Source of the DNA: JAICIG01 sp035532215
Lineage (GTDB): Bacteria; Planctomycetota; Planctomycetia; Pirellulales; JAICIG01
NCBI GenBank assembly: GCA_035532215.1
Contig: DATKRK010000080.1
Location: 1-45,344 of the forward strand
Direction of reading: 5' to 3'
DNA length: 45,344 nt
In this document: positions 15,645 to 23,326 of the stretch, piece by piece
Layout: each line of letters opens with the position of its first letter
Numbering within the stretch: the first letter of the stretch is position 1
The notes under the pieces: model-generated
The model's input: the letters and a program-made list of their open reading frames with translations, nothing else
What the model was told of the DNA's origin: nothing
Database searches by the model: none
Translations under genes and position numbers: made by a program

Positions 15645-17753
15645 ATGGCGGGTTGCTGGCGGTGTCTGGGGTTTTTGTTGGGCGTCTGCGCGGCGCGGGG
15701 GGCTTTTGCCGCACCGCCCGTCGACCTGGCGGGCGATCCGTTGCCGGCCGGCGCAGTGTTGCGGTTGGGCACGACCCGTTTTCATCAGGACGGCCAGATT
15801 AGGAGTCTGGCGATTTCTCCTGACGGGACGGAAATCGCGGGCGGTTCCGACGGAGCGATTATCTTTTGGGATGCCGCGACAGGCCGGGTATTGCGGCGAC
15901 AGCTCAGCACGTCCGCGGGCATGTGGATGTGGCAGAGCGTTTCTTACTCGCCCGACGGTCGCTGGATCGCCGCGTGCGGGCGGCCCAGCGGCAACGGCGA
16001 GACGGGACTGGCGCTCTTCGAGACGGCCAGCGGCAAATCGGGACCGCAGTTGGCCGTCAATTCGCGGCTGGAGATGACGCACGTCGTCTTTTCCCCCGAC
16101 GGCGCGATGATCGCCGCCGGCGCCAGCGACCGGACGGTGCGGCTATTCAGTGCGATCAGCGGCGAGGAGCTGAAGATTCTCCAAAGCCCGGTCATGCAAG
16201 GACGGCGAGAAGCGAATTGCCTCGCTTTTTCGCCCGACGGCAAATTTCTAGCCGCGGGCAGCGACAGCGGCGAAGTGCGAATTTGGGATTTGGCCATCGT
16301 CGAAGAGCCGCTCATTTTGCGGCTTGCCGAGGGAGCAAACAACGACGTCGAGTCGCTCATCTTTTCGCCCGACAACAATCGCTTGCTGGCGGCGAGTTAT
16401 GAATACGATTCGGCTAGTGCGCAGCATCTCGGACATATCCGCTGCTTCAACCCGGCCACCGGCGTCGTTCAAGCGGTCGGACTCGATGGTTATCGGCCTC
16501 TGCCGGGCAATATAAAGCTGGTTCTTTCCAGCGACCAGCGGCGCCTGGCGGCTGTTCGTTACGACCGAATTGAAGTCTGGGATTTCGCGTCCGGCAAGCG
16601 CTTGATGACGACCGACGATTATAAAAGCGGCTTCTTGCATTGGCCGCAGCCAGCCGTCTTTTCACCAGACGGCCGGATTCTTTATGTGATCGACGGCCAC
16701 CAGCAGTTCGTGCGGCGCTGGGAAGTCGCCACAGGCAAGGAACTGCTTGATTTGCCGGAATCGCACGCTTCCCGGATCGAAAAGCTATCATTCTCGGAGG
16801 ACGGAAAGCGGATTGCAACGAGTTCCGAAGATCAGACCACGCGTCTCTGGGACGCTACGACCGGTCGGCCGCTGCGAAAATTGCCCGGCGTGATGGCGGC
16901 GCTGTCGCCCGATGGCGAGTTGACGGCGACAAGTCGCGCATGGAAATTCGTCACGCCCGACGGCGTCGTGCGGCTGGTCGCCTCGAACAGCGGCGACGAG
17001 GTCGCCCAATTCGACACGGGCGGCGATTGGATCGGCCCGGGCGTTTTTTCTCACGACGGCAAGCTGCTAGCCGTGGCCAGCTACGATCGCAACGACGACC
17101 AACTCGGGCCGATATTTGGGGCTTGCAAAAATCAAACCATTCACGTTTGGGACATCGCGCAGCGGAAGATCCGATTGCGGATGCTGGCCGACGACTCGTT
17201 GTTCAAGGAGCTCAACTTCAGCGACGACGATCAAAAGCTGTACAGCGTCAGCGAAGACGCTTCGGTCGCCCTTTGGAACCTGGCCACCGGCAAGCAGGAG
17301 TCGGCCGAGCTGATTAAGACCCGCGCCCGCAGTCGCTTGTTGACGTCGGCTTTTTCACCACACGGCGATCTGCTGGCTTATACTTTATCGGCGAGTGACG
17401 GGCAAACGTCGAACTTGCACTTCGGCATTTGGGATCTGGCTCGGCACAGAACTTTCGCAGAGCCTCCCGAGTTGCCCAGCGTCCGCTACCAGCAGTGCCT
17501 GGCCCTTTCGCCCGATCGGCGCGGGCTGGCGCTGGCCGCCGCCAGTTGGGATTCCAACAGTCAACCTGCCCATGTCGTGCTGCTGTGGGATCTCACGCGC
17601 CAACGAGAGAGGTCCCGCCTGCAGACAGGCGAGATGCGAGTCAGCAGCTTGGAATTCTCTCCCGACGGCCGGCGACTGGCCGCTGGAATGCAAGACGGGA
17701 CGGCGCTGGTTTGGGATCTCGATTCGTTGGAGGGCGGCGATGATGTACGTTGA
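15645..17753 (+). CDS. Exported WD40 repeat protein (about 13 blades)
   Basis: This is a 702-residue protein with an N-terminal signal peptide (CLGFLLGVCAARGAFA). The rest is WD40-type repeats recognisable by F-S-P-D-G turns followed by a W-D ending, for example FSPDGKFLAAGSDSGEVRIW, FSEDGKRIATSSEDQTTRLW and FSPDGRRLAAGMQDGTALVW. I count about 13, enough for two propellers. No enzymatic domain is present; a protein-interaction scaffold in the periplasm is likely. GAGGG lies just before the ATG. The last codons overlap the start of a second WD40 gene, so the two are translationally coupled. Confidence 0.9.
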   Translation: MAGCWRCLGFLLGVCAARGAFAAPPVDLAGDPLPAGAVLRLGTTRFHQDGQIRSLAISPDGTEIAGGSDGAIIFWDAATGRVLRRQLSTSAGMWMWQSVSYSPDGRWIAACGRPSGNGETGLALFETASGKSGPQLAVNSRLEMTHVVFSPDGAMIAAGASDRTVRLFSAISGEELKILQSPVMQGRREANCLAFSPDGKFLAAGSDSGEVRIWDLAIVEEPLILRLAEGANNDVESLIFSPDNNRLLAASYEYDSASAQHLGHIRCFNPATGVVQAVGLDGYRPLPGNIKLVLSSDQRRLAAVRYDRIEVWDFASGKRLMTTDDYKSGFLHWPQPAVFSPDGRILYVIDGHQQFVRRWEVATGKELLDLPESHASRIEKLSFSEDGKRIATSSEDQTTRLWDATTGRPLRKLPGVMAALSPDGELTATSRAWKFVTPDGVVRLVASNSGDEVAQFDTGGDWIGPGVFSHDGKLLAVASYDRNDDQLGPIFGACKNQTIHVWDIAQRKIRLRMLADDSLFKELNFSDDDQKLYSVSEDASVALWNLATGKQESAELIKTRARSRLLTSAFSPHGDLLAYTLSASDGQTSNLHFGIWDLARHRTFAEPPELPSVRYQQCLALSPDRRGLALAAASWDSNSQPAHVVLLWDLTRQRERSRLQTGEMRVSSLEFSPDGRRLAAGMQDGTALVWDLDSLEGGDDVR

Positions 17754-19020
17754 CAAGCGGCGTTGTCACATCGGGCGGCAGATGCGTTTTCATAACGGCG
17801 CGCTGCGGAGTTGGATGTGGACGGCGATCGCGGCCTGCGCGGCCTTGGCCGCTACATTCGGCGCCGCGTCTGGGGCCGAAGACAAGCCCGCCCTGCCGCC
17901 AGGGGTGCTGCGCATCTGGTCGGCGGCCTTTTCGCCCGACGGCAAGTTCCTGGCATCGGGCGCGGGGATGTGGGACACGCCCGGGCGGCTCGTGCTGTGG
18001 GACGTCGCCGCCAAGCGGCCGAAATGGGTTCGTGACGAAGAGCTGGGCATCGCCAACTTGACTTATTCGCCCGACGGCAAATGGATCGCCACTGGCGGCT
18101 ACGATCAGATCGGCCGCTTGATCGACGCCGCCACGGGCAAAGAGCGAGTCAAGTTCGTTGGTCACACGGCAGGCGTGAACTCGGTCAGTTTCTCGCCCGA
18201 CAGCAAGCGGCTGGCCACGGCCGGCCTCGACAAGCTGGTCAAAATCTGGGACGTCGAGAGCGGGGCCGAACTGTTATCGCTCGCCGGGCACGAAGACATG
18301 GCGATTACCGTCGCCTTTGCGCCCGACGGGCGTCGCGTCGCTTCGGCTGGCCGCGACCGCAAGGTCATCTTGTGGGATCTCGAAACGGAGCAAATCGTCC
18401 GCACGTTCATCGGACACCAGTACTGGATTCAACAAGTCGTGTTTTCGCCCGACGGCAAATACCTGGCGACGGCCGGCTACGACGGCACAGCCCGCGTTTG
18501 GGAAGTCGAAACCGGCCGGCTGTTGAGCACGCTTTCCGGCGCACGCGGAACCGTAAACAGCGTGGCGTTCGTACCTGACGCGATGGAACTGGCCGCGGTC
18601 AGCTCCGACAAGTCGGTGCGATTCTACGAGGTGATTCTGCCGAGCCAGGCGGTCAAAGACCCGGCGGCGACTGCCGCGGCTGTCGCGCGGCTCGACGACG
18701 ACGCTTATGAAGTGCGGGAAGCGGCGACGCGCGAACTGGCCAGGCTCGGCTTTTCGGCCATGGAAGAGTTGAGCGCCGGCGCCGGGGCGAGCAAGCCTCG
18801 CGAGATGCGCATTCGCTGCCGGCGATTGCTGGACCGGCTGCAATCGCCGCCCGTGATCCGGCAGCTTAAGAACCACGAAGCGCCGCTGCAATCCTTAAGT
18901 TTCTCGCCCGACGGAAACCTGTTCGCCACTTCCGGAAGCGACGGCACGATCATGCTCTGGGACGCACTGAACGCCCAATCGTTGGCAACGCTTATCGATC
19001 GGCCCCGGCCGAAGCCGTAA
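17743..19020 (+). CDS. Exported seven-blade WD40 protein with a HEAT-like insert
   Basis: This protein has about 425 residues. The start is uncertain: ATG at 17743 overlaps the upstream stop by 11 bases with GAGGG in front; ATG 17740 and ATG 17782 are alternatives, the last placing a signal peptide (WMWTAIAACAALAATFGAAS) nearest the N-terminus. Seven WD40 repeats are visible (for example FSPDSKRLATAGLDKLVKIW and FSPDGKYLATAGYDGTARVW). Between blades six and seven is a helical insert of about 70 residues (DDDAYEVREAATRELARLG) that resembles a single HEAT-type repeat. Close spacing and shared architecture suggest it acts with the preceding WD40 protein. Confidence 0.88.
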   Translation: MYVDKRRCHIGRQMRFHNGALRSWMWTAIAACAALAATFGAASGAEDKPALPPGVLRIWSAAFSPDGKFLASGAGMWDTPGRLVLWDVAAKRPKWVRDEELGIANLTYSPDGKWIATGGYDQIGRLIDAATGKERVKFVGHTAGVNSVSFSPDSKRLATAGLDKLVKIWDVESGAELLSLAGHEDMAITVAFAPDGRRVASAGRDRKVILWDLETEQIVRTFIGHQYWIQQVVFSPDGKYLATAGYDGTARVWEVETGRLLSTLSGARGTVNSVAFVPDAMELAAVSSDKSVRFYEVILPSQAVKDPAATAAAVARLDDDAYEVREAATRELARLGFSAMEELSAGAGASKPREMRIRCRRLLDRLQSPPVIRQLKNHEAPLQSLSFSPDGNLFATSGSDGTIMLWDALNAQSLATLIDRPRPKP

Positions 19021-19121
19021 CTTGTGGACTCACGACGCGCCGTTCTCGCTGCTCTTTGCGCGTGCGGCAGACGTGGAATACGGTAATCTGACGGATCGAA
19101 ACCTCTGGGCTTTACCGCTTT

Positions 19122-19442
19122 ATGAGTTGGATTTTTCTCGCGCTGGCGATCCTGTTCGAAATCTGCGGCACGACCTGCCTCAAGCTGTCGGGCGGGTTTA
19201 CGCAGCGCGTCTACGGCGCGCTGGTGTTCGTTTTTTACGGCCTGAGCTTCTGGTCGCTCGGCATGGCGCTCAAACGGATCGAAGTCAGCACGGCTTACGC
19301 CATCTGGTCGGGGCTCGGCACGGCATTGATCGCCGCGATCGGCATGACTTGGTTCAAGGAACCGGTCACGGCGATCAAAATCGGCAGCCTGGCGCTGATC
19401 GTTCTCGGCGTCGTCGGGCTGCAACTCGGCGGCGGGCATTGA
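19122..19442 (+). CDS. Small multidrug resistance (SMR) family transporter
   Basis: This 106-residue protein has four predicted membrane helices, the standard SMR size. The first helix carries the family's essential glutamate (ALAILFEICGTTCLKLSGGF, Glu13), and SxAYAIWSGLGTALIAAIG in helix three is diagnostic. Such proteins act as inner-membrane dimers exchanging protons for cationic compounds or guanidinium. Sequence alone does not separate the drug-export and guanidinium branches here, and no guanidine riboswitch is visible upstream. No clear ribosome binding site precedes the ATG. Confidence 0.92.
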   Translation: MSWIFLALAILFEICGTTCLKLSGGFTQRVYGALVFVFYGLSFWSLGMALKRIEVSTAYAIWSGLGTALIAAIGMTWFKEPVTAIKIGSLALIVLGVVGLQLGGGH

Positions 19443-19489
19443 AGCAAGGGCAAACGCGTCCTGCCCGTCGGGCCATCCGCCGAGCCCGG

Positions 19490-20071
19490 TTACTCGTCGT
19501 TGACCGGCATGCTGATCACGAGTCCGGCGTAGCGCGGGGTTTTGGGCGCCATGCCGAGAAAGCCGGCGTGGCAGCCGATGCATCCGGCCCCGAGCGGAAT
19601 GGCGCCGGCGCGGCGGTAATATCCTTTCTCGACCGACTCGTACTCGTCTTTGCCGGCGGAAATCTCTTTGGCGGCCCGCTTCTCGAATTCGCTACGGGGC
19701 TCGTGATTGACTCCCATCGGTTGGACATTCGCGGAAATCCATCTCGCTTCGACCTTCGACCGCCAGGCGATCTCGGAGAACACGTCCTCCATCGCGCGGG
19801 CCGGAACGGGGGCGTTATCGCCGTGAAAATAGCGCTGGTGCATGACTCTCAGGGTCGACGCGTAGATTTGGTGCATCAGCTTCGCACGGTCCCGCGCGAC
19901 GGCAACGGAAACGCGATGCTCTGCGTCCGACTCCTTGGCGGGCTCGGCTTTCTCGCCGCCATTGGGCCGATTTGACTCGTCGCCGGAGAGTTCGGCGCAC
20001 AAAACCAGCGCAACGCACAGCATCCCCAACGCTCCGCCCGCCGCGTATCGACGCACCTTTGATTCAGCCAT
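19490..20071 (-). CDS. DUF3365 (Tll0287-like) haem protein
   Basis: This is a 193-residue protein with an N-terminal export signal (YAAGGALGMLCVALVLCAEL) and a DUF3365 domain. That fold resembles PAS-type sensory domains and carries a c-type haem near the end: GAGCIGCHAGFLG is a canonical CxxCH. The segment EARWISANVQPMGVNHEPRSEFEK is shortened here to its key part, NVQPMGVNHEP, which is typical of the family. It is probably periplasmic and could act as a redox sensor or electron carrier. It converges on the SMR gene with a 47-base gap and is otherwise isolated; no histidine kinase is fused or adjacent. Confidence 0.85.
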   Translation of the reverse strand: MAESKVRRYAAGGALGMLCVALVLCAELSGDESNRPNGGEKAEPAKESDAEHRVSVAVARDRAKLMHQIYASTLRVMHQRYFHGDNAPVPARAMEDVFSEIAWRSKVEARWISANVQPMGVNHEPRSEFEKRAAKEISAGKDEYESVEKGYYRRAGAIPLGAGCIGCHAGFLGMAPKTPRYAGLVISMPVNDE

Positions 20072-20355
20072 CCTCGTGAAACTCCAGAGGTTCCGTGGTC
20101 ATGTCGCGAATCGCCTGGCAGTAACCCCATTGCCAGCCTAGATCGCCGCAGTGGCGATAACTGGATATGCATGTCCAGTTTTCTGAGCATATCGGTCGGC
20201 CGGCGAATGTCAATGTCGAGCGGGCCCGATGGCGCCCAAGCACGAGGCGGGTCACGGCAGGCGGATCGCGCCTGCTGCTTTTGGTTGCGGCTCGGCCCCA
20301 CGAAGCTGAAACATAGTCAACGGAACTGGCTCGGCATCAACAGGGCGGCTTTCAA

Positions 20356-21330
20356 TTAACCGCGAAGAGCCAGAAGCGAAGTGATGGTCATGGTCATCGA
20401 GAAGACGACGGCGAGCGCAACCGCGCGAAAAAAGAGTTGCTGGAACACGAGCAGGCGGTGCTGGGCCGACTCGTCGAGCGTCCGCGAGACGGTATCGAAG
20501 GCGTCTTCCAGCTTGCCCGCTTCATCGCCGGTTGCGATCATGTGCTTGACGTCGTCGGGGATGGTCCGCGGCGTCGCAAAGGCCTCGGCGATCGTTTCGC
20601 CGCGCTCGATCGCCGAGGCGGCGCGAAGATAGTCCCAGCGCAGGATCAAATTGTCGGCCGACTCCGCGGCTAGGCGGATCATGCGCTGGACCGGCTGCCC
20701 GCCGGTCGAGTAGAGCAGGTTCATCGCGTGGAAAAAGCGGCTCATCGCCAGTTCGCGTTCGGCCTGGCCGATTGCGGGCAGGAGGAGTTTGAGCGCATCG
20801 ACGATCCATTTCGCTTGCGGAATCAAAAGGACAATCGCCACTATCGCCGCGATGATGCCATAGAACATCGCGGCATGTGCGACGTAGGCGAGCGCGGCCC
20901 GTAGCGAGGCCAGTAACAAGTATGCGACGGCGCAAACTGTCGACCCGGCCAGCATGATCGAAAGCGGCGCGAGCCACGTGTTGCGCATCACCCGGGCCGG
21001 CTCGACCAGCAGCCGGCAATGCCGTTGGAGGTAACCCAGCGATTCTTCTTCCTTGCCGCTTTGTTCGCCGCACTGCAGCACCGGCACAAAAAACGCCGGG
21101 AAGCGCTCCCGCCAAGGCGCCAGCGCCTCCGACAGGCTCATTCCCGCCGCCGTGCTCTCCGCCGCCTGCTCGATGATCTGCCTAAGCTCGGAGTTGGCCG
21201 ACGACCGCGTGCAGGTCTTCAAGCTGGTCGGCACATCCATCCCCGCGTGCAGGCACAGGCCCAAGTTCTGGCAGAACAGCGCGAGCCGCTCTAGAGGAAT
21301 CTTGCAAACGAGTAGGTTATGCTTCAGCAT
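20356..21330 (-). CDS. Type II secretion / type IV pilus inner-membrane protein, GspF-like
   Basis: This is a 324-residue protein with two T2SSF domains: residues about 14-130 (LALFCQNLGLCLHAGMDV...GEQSGKEEESLGYLQ) and about 195-315 (FFHAMNLLYSTGGQPVQRMI...ATGDEAGKLEDAFDTV), with membrane helices between and at the end. GspF/PilC proteins form the inner-membrane platform for pseudopilus assembly. It has no neighbouring GspE, GspG or PilT, so it may be an orphan or serve the dispersed DUF1559 pseudopilins; that link is inference. The start codon and first six codons (MLKHNL) lie inside a dispersed palindromic repeat (21312-21334), so the native N-terminus has probably been replaced. No ribosome binding site is evident. 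Confidence 0.85.
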   Translation of the reverse strand: MLKHNLLVCKIPLERLALFCQNLGLCLHAGMDVPTSLKTCTRSSANSELRQIIEQAAESTAAGMSLSEALAPWRERFPAFFVPVLQCGEQSGKEEESLGYLQRHCRLLVEPARVMRNTWLAPLSIMLAGSTVCAVAYLLLASLRAALAYVAHAAMFYGIIAAIVAIVLLIPQAKWIVDALKLLLPAIGQAERELAMSRFFHAMNLLYSTGGQPVQRMIRLAAESADNLILRWDYLRAASAIERGETIAEAFATPRTIPDDVKHMIATGDEAGKLEDAFDTVSRTLDESAQHRLLVFQQLFFRAVALAVVFSMTMTITSLLALRG

Positions 21331-21334
21331 ATCC
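21312..21334. repeat. 23-bp palindromic repeat end at the start of the GspF-like gene
   Basis: GTAGGTTATGCTTCAGCATA followed by TCC. It matches the left end of the 134-bp element at 23189-23322 with one difference and is itself nearly palindromic (GGTTATGCT / AGCATATCC). On the minus strand it contributes ATGCTGAAGCATAACCTA, the first six codons of the gene at 20356-21330. Confidence 0.75.
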
Positions 21335-21441
21335 GATAATTCGTGCCAGCATGAATTGGCAATCCTGCTCGTATTAGAGTCAAAAAGCCTTGCGTCGGCT
21401 ATAAGTTCCCCGCGAACGACATATCATTAAGCTCGCGAATC

Positions 21442-21458
21442 TTGCCGCAACGGCAAGG
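21442..21458. repeat. Short perfect hairpin in spacer
   Basis: CTTGCCG and CGGCAAG surround CAA. It lies about 110 bases upstream of the GspF-like start. There is no T-tract of terminator length. The remainder of 21335-21511 shows no gene or known motif. Confidence 0.35.
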
Positions 21459-21511
21459 TTTGATGCGAGAAACACAGTACCTCAGATAACGCCGTCGGCA
21501 GCGCTTGCGAG

Positions 21512-21630
21512 AAAGTAGCAGGCACACTCCTGTGTGCCGTCGCCGGCGCTGCAATGGCGGCCAACCGTAGCGTGGGTTACGGCACATGGAATGTGCCTAC
21601 TACTTTCACTTGCGGCTCCGCCGCGCTAGG
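21512..21630. repeat. MITE-like dispersed element, copy A (119 bp)
   Basis: The element starts AAAGTAGCAGGCACACTCC, has an internal palindrome of the form GTGTGCCGT...ACGGCACA and reaches GTGCCTACTACTTT at 21593-21606, so the first 95 bases have inverted ends. A further 24 bases, CACTTGCGGCTCCGCCGCGC then TAGG, complete it. Copy B at 26900-27017 is the same sequence in opposite orientation, with most differences in the central 30 bases. It encodes nothing and has the look of a non-autonomous transposable or folding element. Confidence 0.8.
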
Positions 21631-21658
21631 CTGAAGCATAACCTACGGAGTTGCGAAA

Positions 21659-21796
21659 CTACGCCAACAGCCCCTCGATCGCCTTTCCCTTCCCGTCCTT
21701 GGTCACATGAAACGGCCTTCCTTCGGTGACGAAGGCGGCGTCGGGCGGGATGCCGAGCGCGCGGTAGATGGTGGCGTGGACGTCGGTCAGCGAGAA
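21659..21796 (-). pseudogene. Duplicated 3' end of a DUF1501 gene
   Basis: The last 44 codons, translating to SLTDVHATIYRALGIPPDAA then FVTEGRPFHVTKDGKGKA and IEGLLA, are almost identical to the C-terminus of the DUF1501 protein at 23327-24787. Similarity stops abruptly at 21796 after TCAGCGAGA, where the two copies diverge. Downstream it also shares the repeat end GCTGAAGCATAACCTACGGA with the original. It has no start of its own and is a copied fragment joined to the end of the neighbouring membrane gene. Confidence 0.85.
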
Positions 21797-21816
21797 CAAC
21801 GCAATATCTCTGCTTC

Positions 21817-22511
21817 TCAATGCCCGGCGTGGCCGCCGCGGACGAGATGCAACGCGATCATCAGCACGAAAAACAACGTGCTGCCAACGAGCACGTACAG
21901 CCCCCAAGGAAGGCCCTGAGTCGCTCCGCGGTCGCACGCCGTGCCGGCCAGCGTCGGCGCCGCCGAGTTGCGAGAGTAGCTCAGGCGGCTGCCCGGGTAT
22001 GGGCGGTTGAGATCGTCGCCGCAACGATTTCGGCGGCGATCTCGCGGCTTCGCTCCAGCGACAGACGCCGCCCGTACTGGATCCTGCCCCAGGGCTTGTA
22101 GACCGACAGCGCGGTGGCTGCCAGCAAAACCAGCAATCCGCCGCCGGAATGGAGCACTTCCGAACGGGCGCCTGACGCGCGGCTCATCGCCGGCATGTGC
22201 AACAAGAGGATCGTCGCGGCGCCGAACGTCAGCGCGAACTTCACCAGAATCCAGTAGTATCGCAGCAAGCCCCATTCGGTCCCCAGCGACTGGACCAGCC
22301 CGGTGCCAAGCGCGGCGATGCTCAAGGGGACGATGACGAACCAGCCGGTCAGCTCCATCGCAAGCTGAAAACCGTGCGCCGCCGGAGCATCCGGGTCGGT
22401 CAAGCTGGCGATGGCCAACGCCAAATAAGCGGCGGCGGCCCCGAGCCAACCTACCGAACAGGCGACATGCGCAGTGAGTGCGAACTTGCGGAGACGCGGC
22501 GAGAGGATCAT
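21817..22511 (-). pseudogene. Four-helix integral membrane protein, frameshifted near the C-terminus (DUF2269-like)
   Basis: From ATG 22511 the first frame gives MILSPRLRKFALTAHVACSV, then four hydrophobic segments (GWLGAAAAYLALAIASL; MELTGWFVIVPLSIAALGTG; YYWILVKFALTFGAATILLL; GGGLLVLLAATALSVYKPWG) and stops at 21981. A further membrane segment in another frame, GLPWGLYVLVGSTLFFVLMI then ALHLVRGGHAGH ending at 21817, looks like the original C-terminus, so a frameshift probably lies between about 21920 and 22030. Similar bacterial membrane proteins, as I recall, end this way; I am not certain of the family number. The gene is divergent from the MarR regulator at 22688, a usual regulator-target arrangement. 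Confidence 0.65.
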
Positions 22512-22617
22512 GGCCGTTCGCCCCGTTGCGTGCCGGCAGGGCTGTTCGGACGTAGCGTGACGCCACAGAGCAACCAAGCACCGCTCGCCTCGCAGGGCGT
22601 GAAACCGGCCGACATCG

Positions 22618-22687
22618 TTGATCCTCCGGGCGTTTTGCCTTATGATCTAAGATATCAGCAAGCTAAGCAATTCTCCCGGAGCCGTCA
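22618..22687 (+). promoter_or_regulatory. Promoter and possible operator of the MarR-type gene
   Basis: TTGATC (22618-22623) and TATGAT (22641-22646) are 17 bases apart, a good sigma-70-type promoter facing the MarR gene. An imperfect palindrome, GATCTAAGATATC (22644-22656), overlaps the -10 box, where a MarR repressor would be expected to bind for autoregulation. CCGGAG before the ATG is the ribosome binding site. No binding evidence is available. Confidence 0.5.
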
Positions 22688-23155
22688 ATGGCCGCGAATC
22701 GGACGACGCAGTTGAAGACCGAACTCGTCGACGCTCTGCGGCGGCACAGCGGATCGGTCGTGCTCTTGCACGCCGCCATCGCCGAGCGTCTGGGGCTCGG
22801 CCCCGCCGACCATAAGTGTTTGGACCTGCTGCTGCGATTCGGTCCTCTGCCCGCCGGCGATCTGGCGGACAAATCGGCTTTGACGACCGGGGCCATCACC
22901 GGCGTCATCGACCGGCTTGAGAAGGCCGGGTACGCGGTCCGCGCGTCCGACCCGCACGATCGCCGGCGCGTCGTCGTCGAGCCGAACCGCGAACGGGCGC
23001 TGGCCGATATCGAACCGATCTTCGCGGGCCTGAAGCGGGGGATGTCGGCGATGCTGGACCGCTACTCGGCCGAGGAACTCGAACTCTTGCTCGATTTCCT
23101 GAAGCGCATCGATCAATTGATCGACGATCATACCGCGGCCTTGCGCCGCGCGTAA
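22688..23155 (+). CDS. MarR-family transcriptional regulator
   Basis: This is a 155-residue winged-helix regulator. Residues about 30-100 hold the fold: LGLGPADHKCLDLLLRFGPL, then DLADKSALTTGAITGVIDRL as the recognition helix-turn-helix, followed by the wing with the hallmark DPHDRRRVVVEP. The N- and C-terminal helices form the dimer interface. MarR proteins usually repress their own gene and a divergent target, released by a small ligand. The divergent neighbour is the decayed membrane-protein gene at 21817-22511, so its original target may be lost. The ligand cannot be inferred. Confidence 0.92.
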   Translation: MAANRTTQLKTELVDALRRHSGSVVLLHAAIAERLGLGPADHKCLDLLLRFGPLPAGDLADKSALTTGAITGVIDRLEKAGYAVRASDPHDRRRVVVEPNRERALADIEPIFAGLKRGMSAMLDRYSAEELELLLDFLKRIDQLIDDHTAALRRA

Positions 23156-23188
23156 CTTGGTCGACACCCGCCGAGATTTCTCAGCCAA

Positions 23189-23322
23189 GTAGGTTATGCT
23201 TTAGCATATCCTCGGTCCGCGCGTCAGTTGAATCGCGTTTCCAGTCGAAGCCGCAGCGGGAAAAGGCGCCGGAGCGCAGGCCGGTTGAGGCGTGCGAAAG
23301 GATATGCTGAAGCATAACCTAC
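23189..23322. repeat. 134-bp MITE-like element with 23-bp inverted ends
   Basis: The left end (23189-23211, GTAGGTTATGCTTTAGCATA then TCC) and right end (23300-23322) are inverted copies with one difference; each end is nearly palindromic itself. The 88 internal bases encode nothing. The right end stops 4 bases before the stop codon of the DUF1501 gene. Related single ends occur at 21312-21334 and 21631-21646. Ends and size fit a non-autonomous element, but no target duplication is clear. Confidence 0.75.
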
Positions 23323-23326
23323 GGAA

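Noticed and set aside
19021..19121. Guanidine riboswitch before the SMR gene
   Set aside because: Only 101 bases separate the genes and I see none of the conserved guanidine riboswitch sequence.
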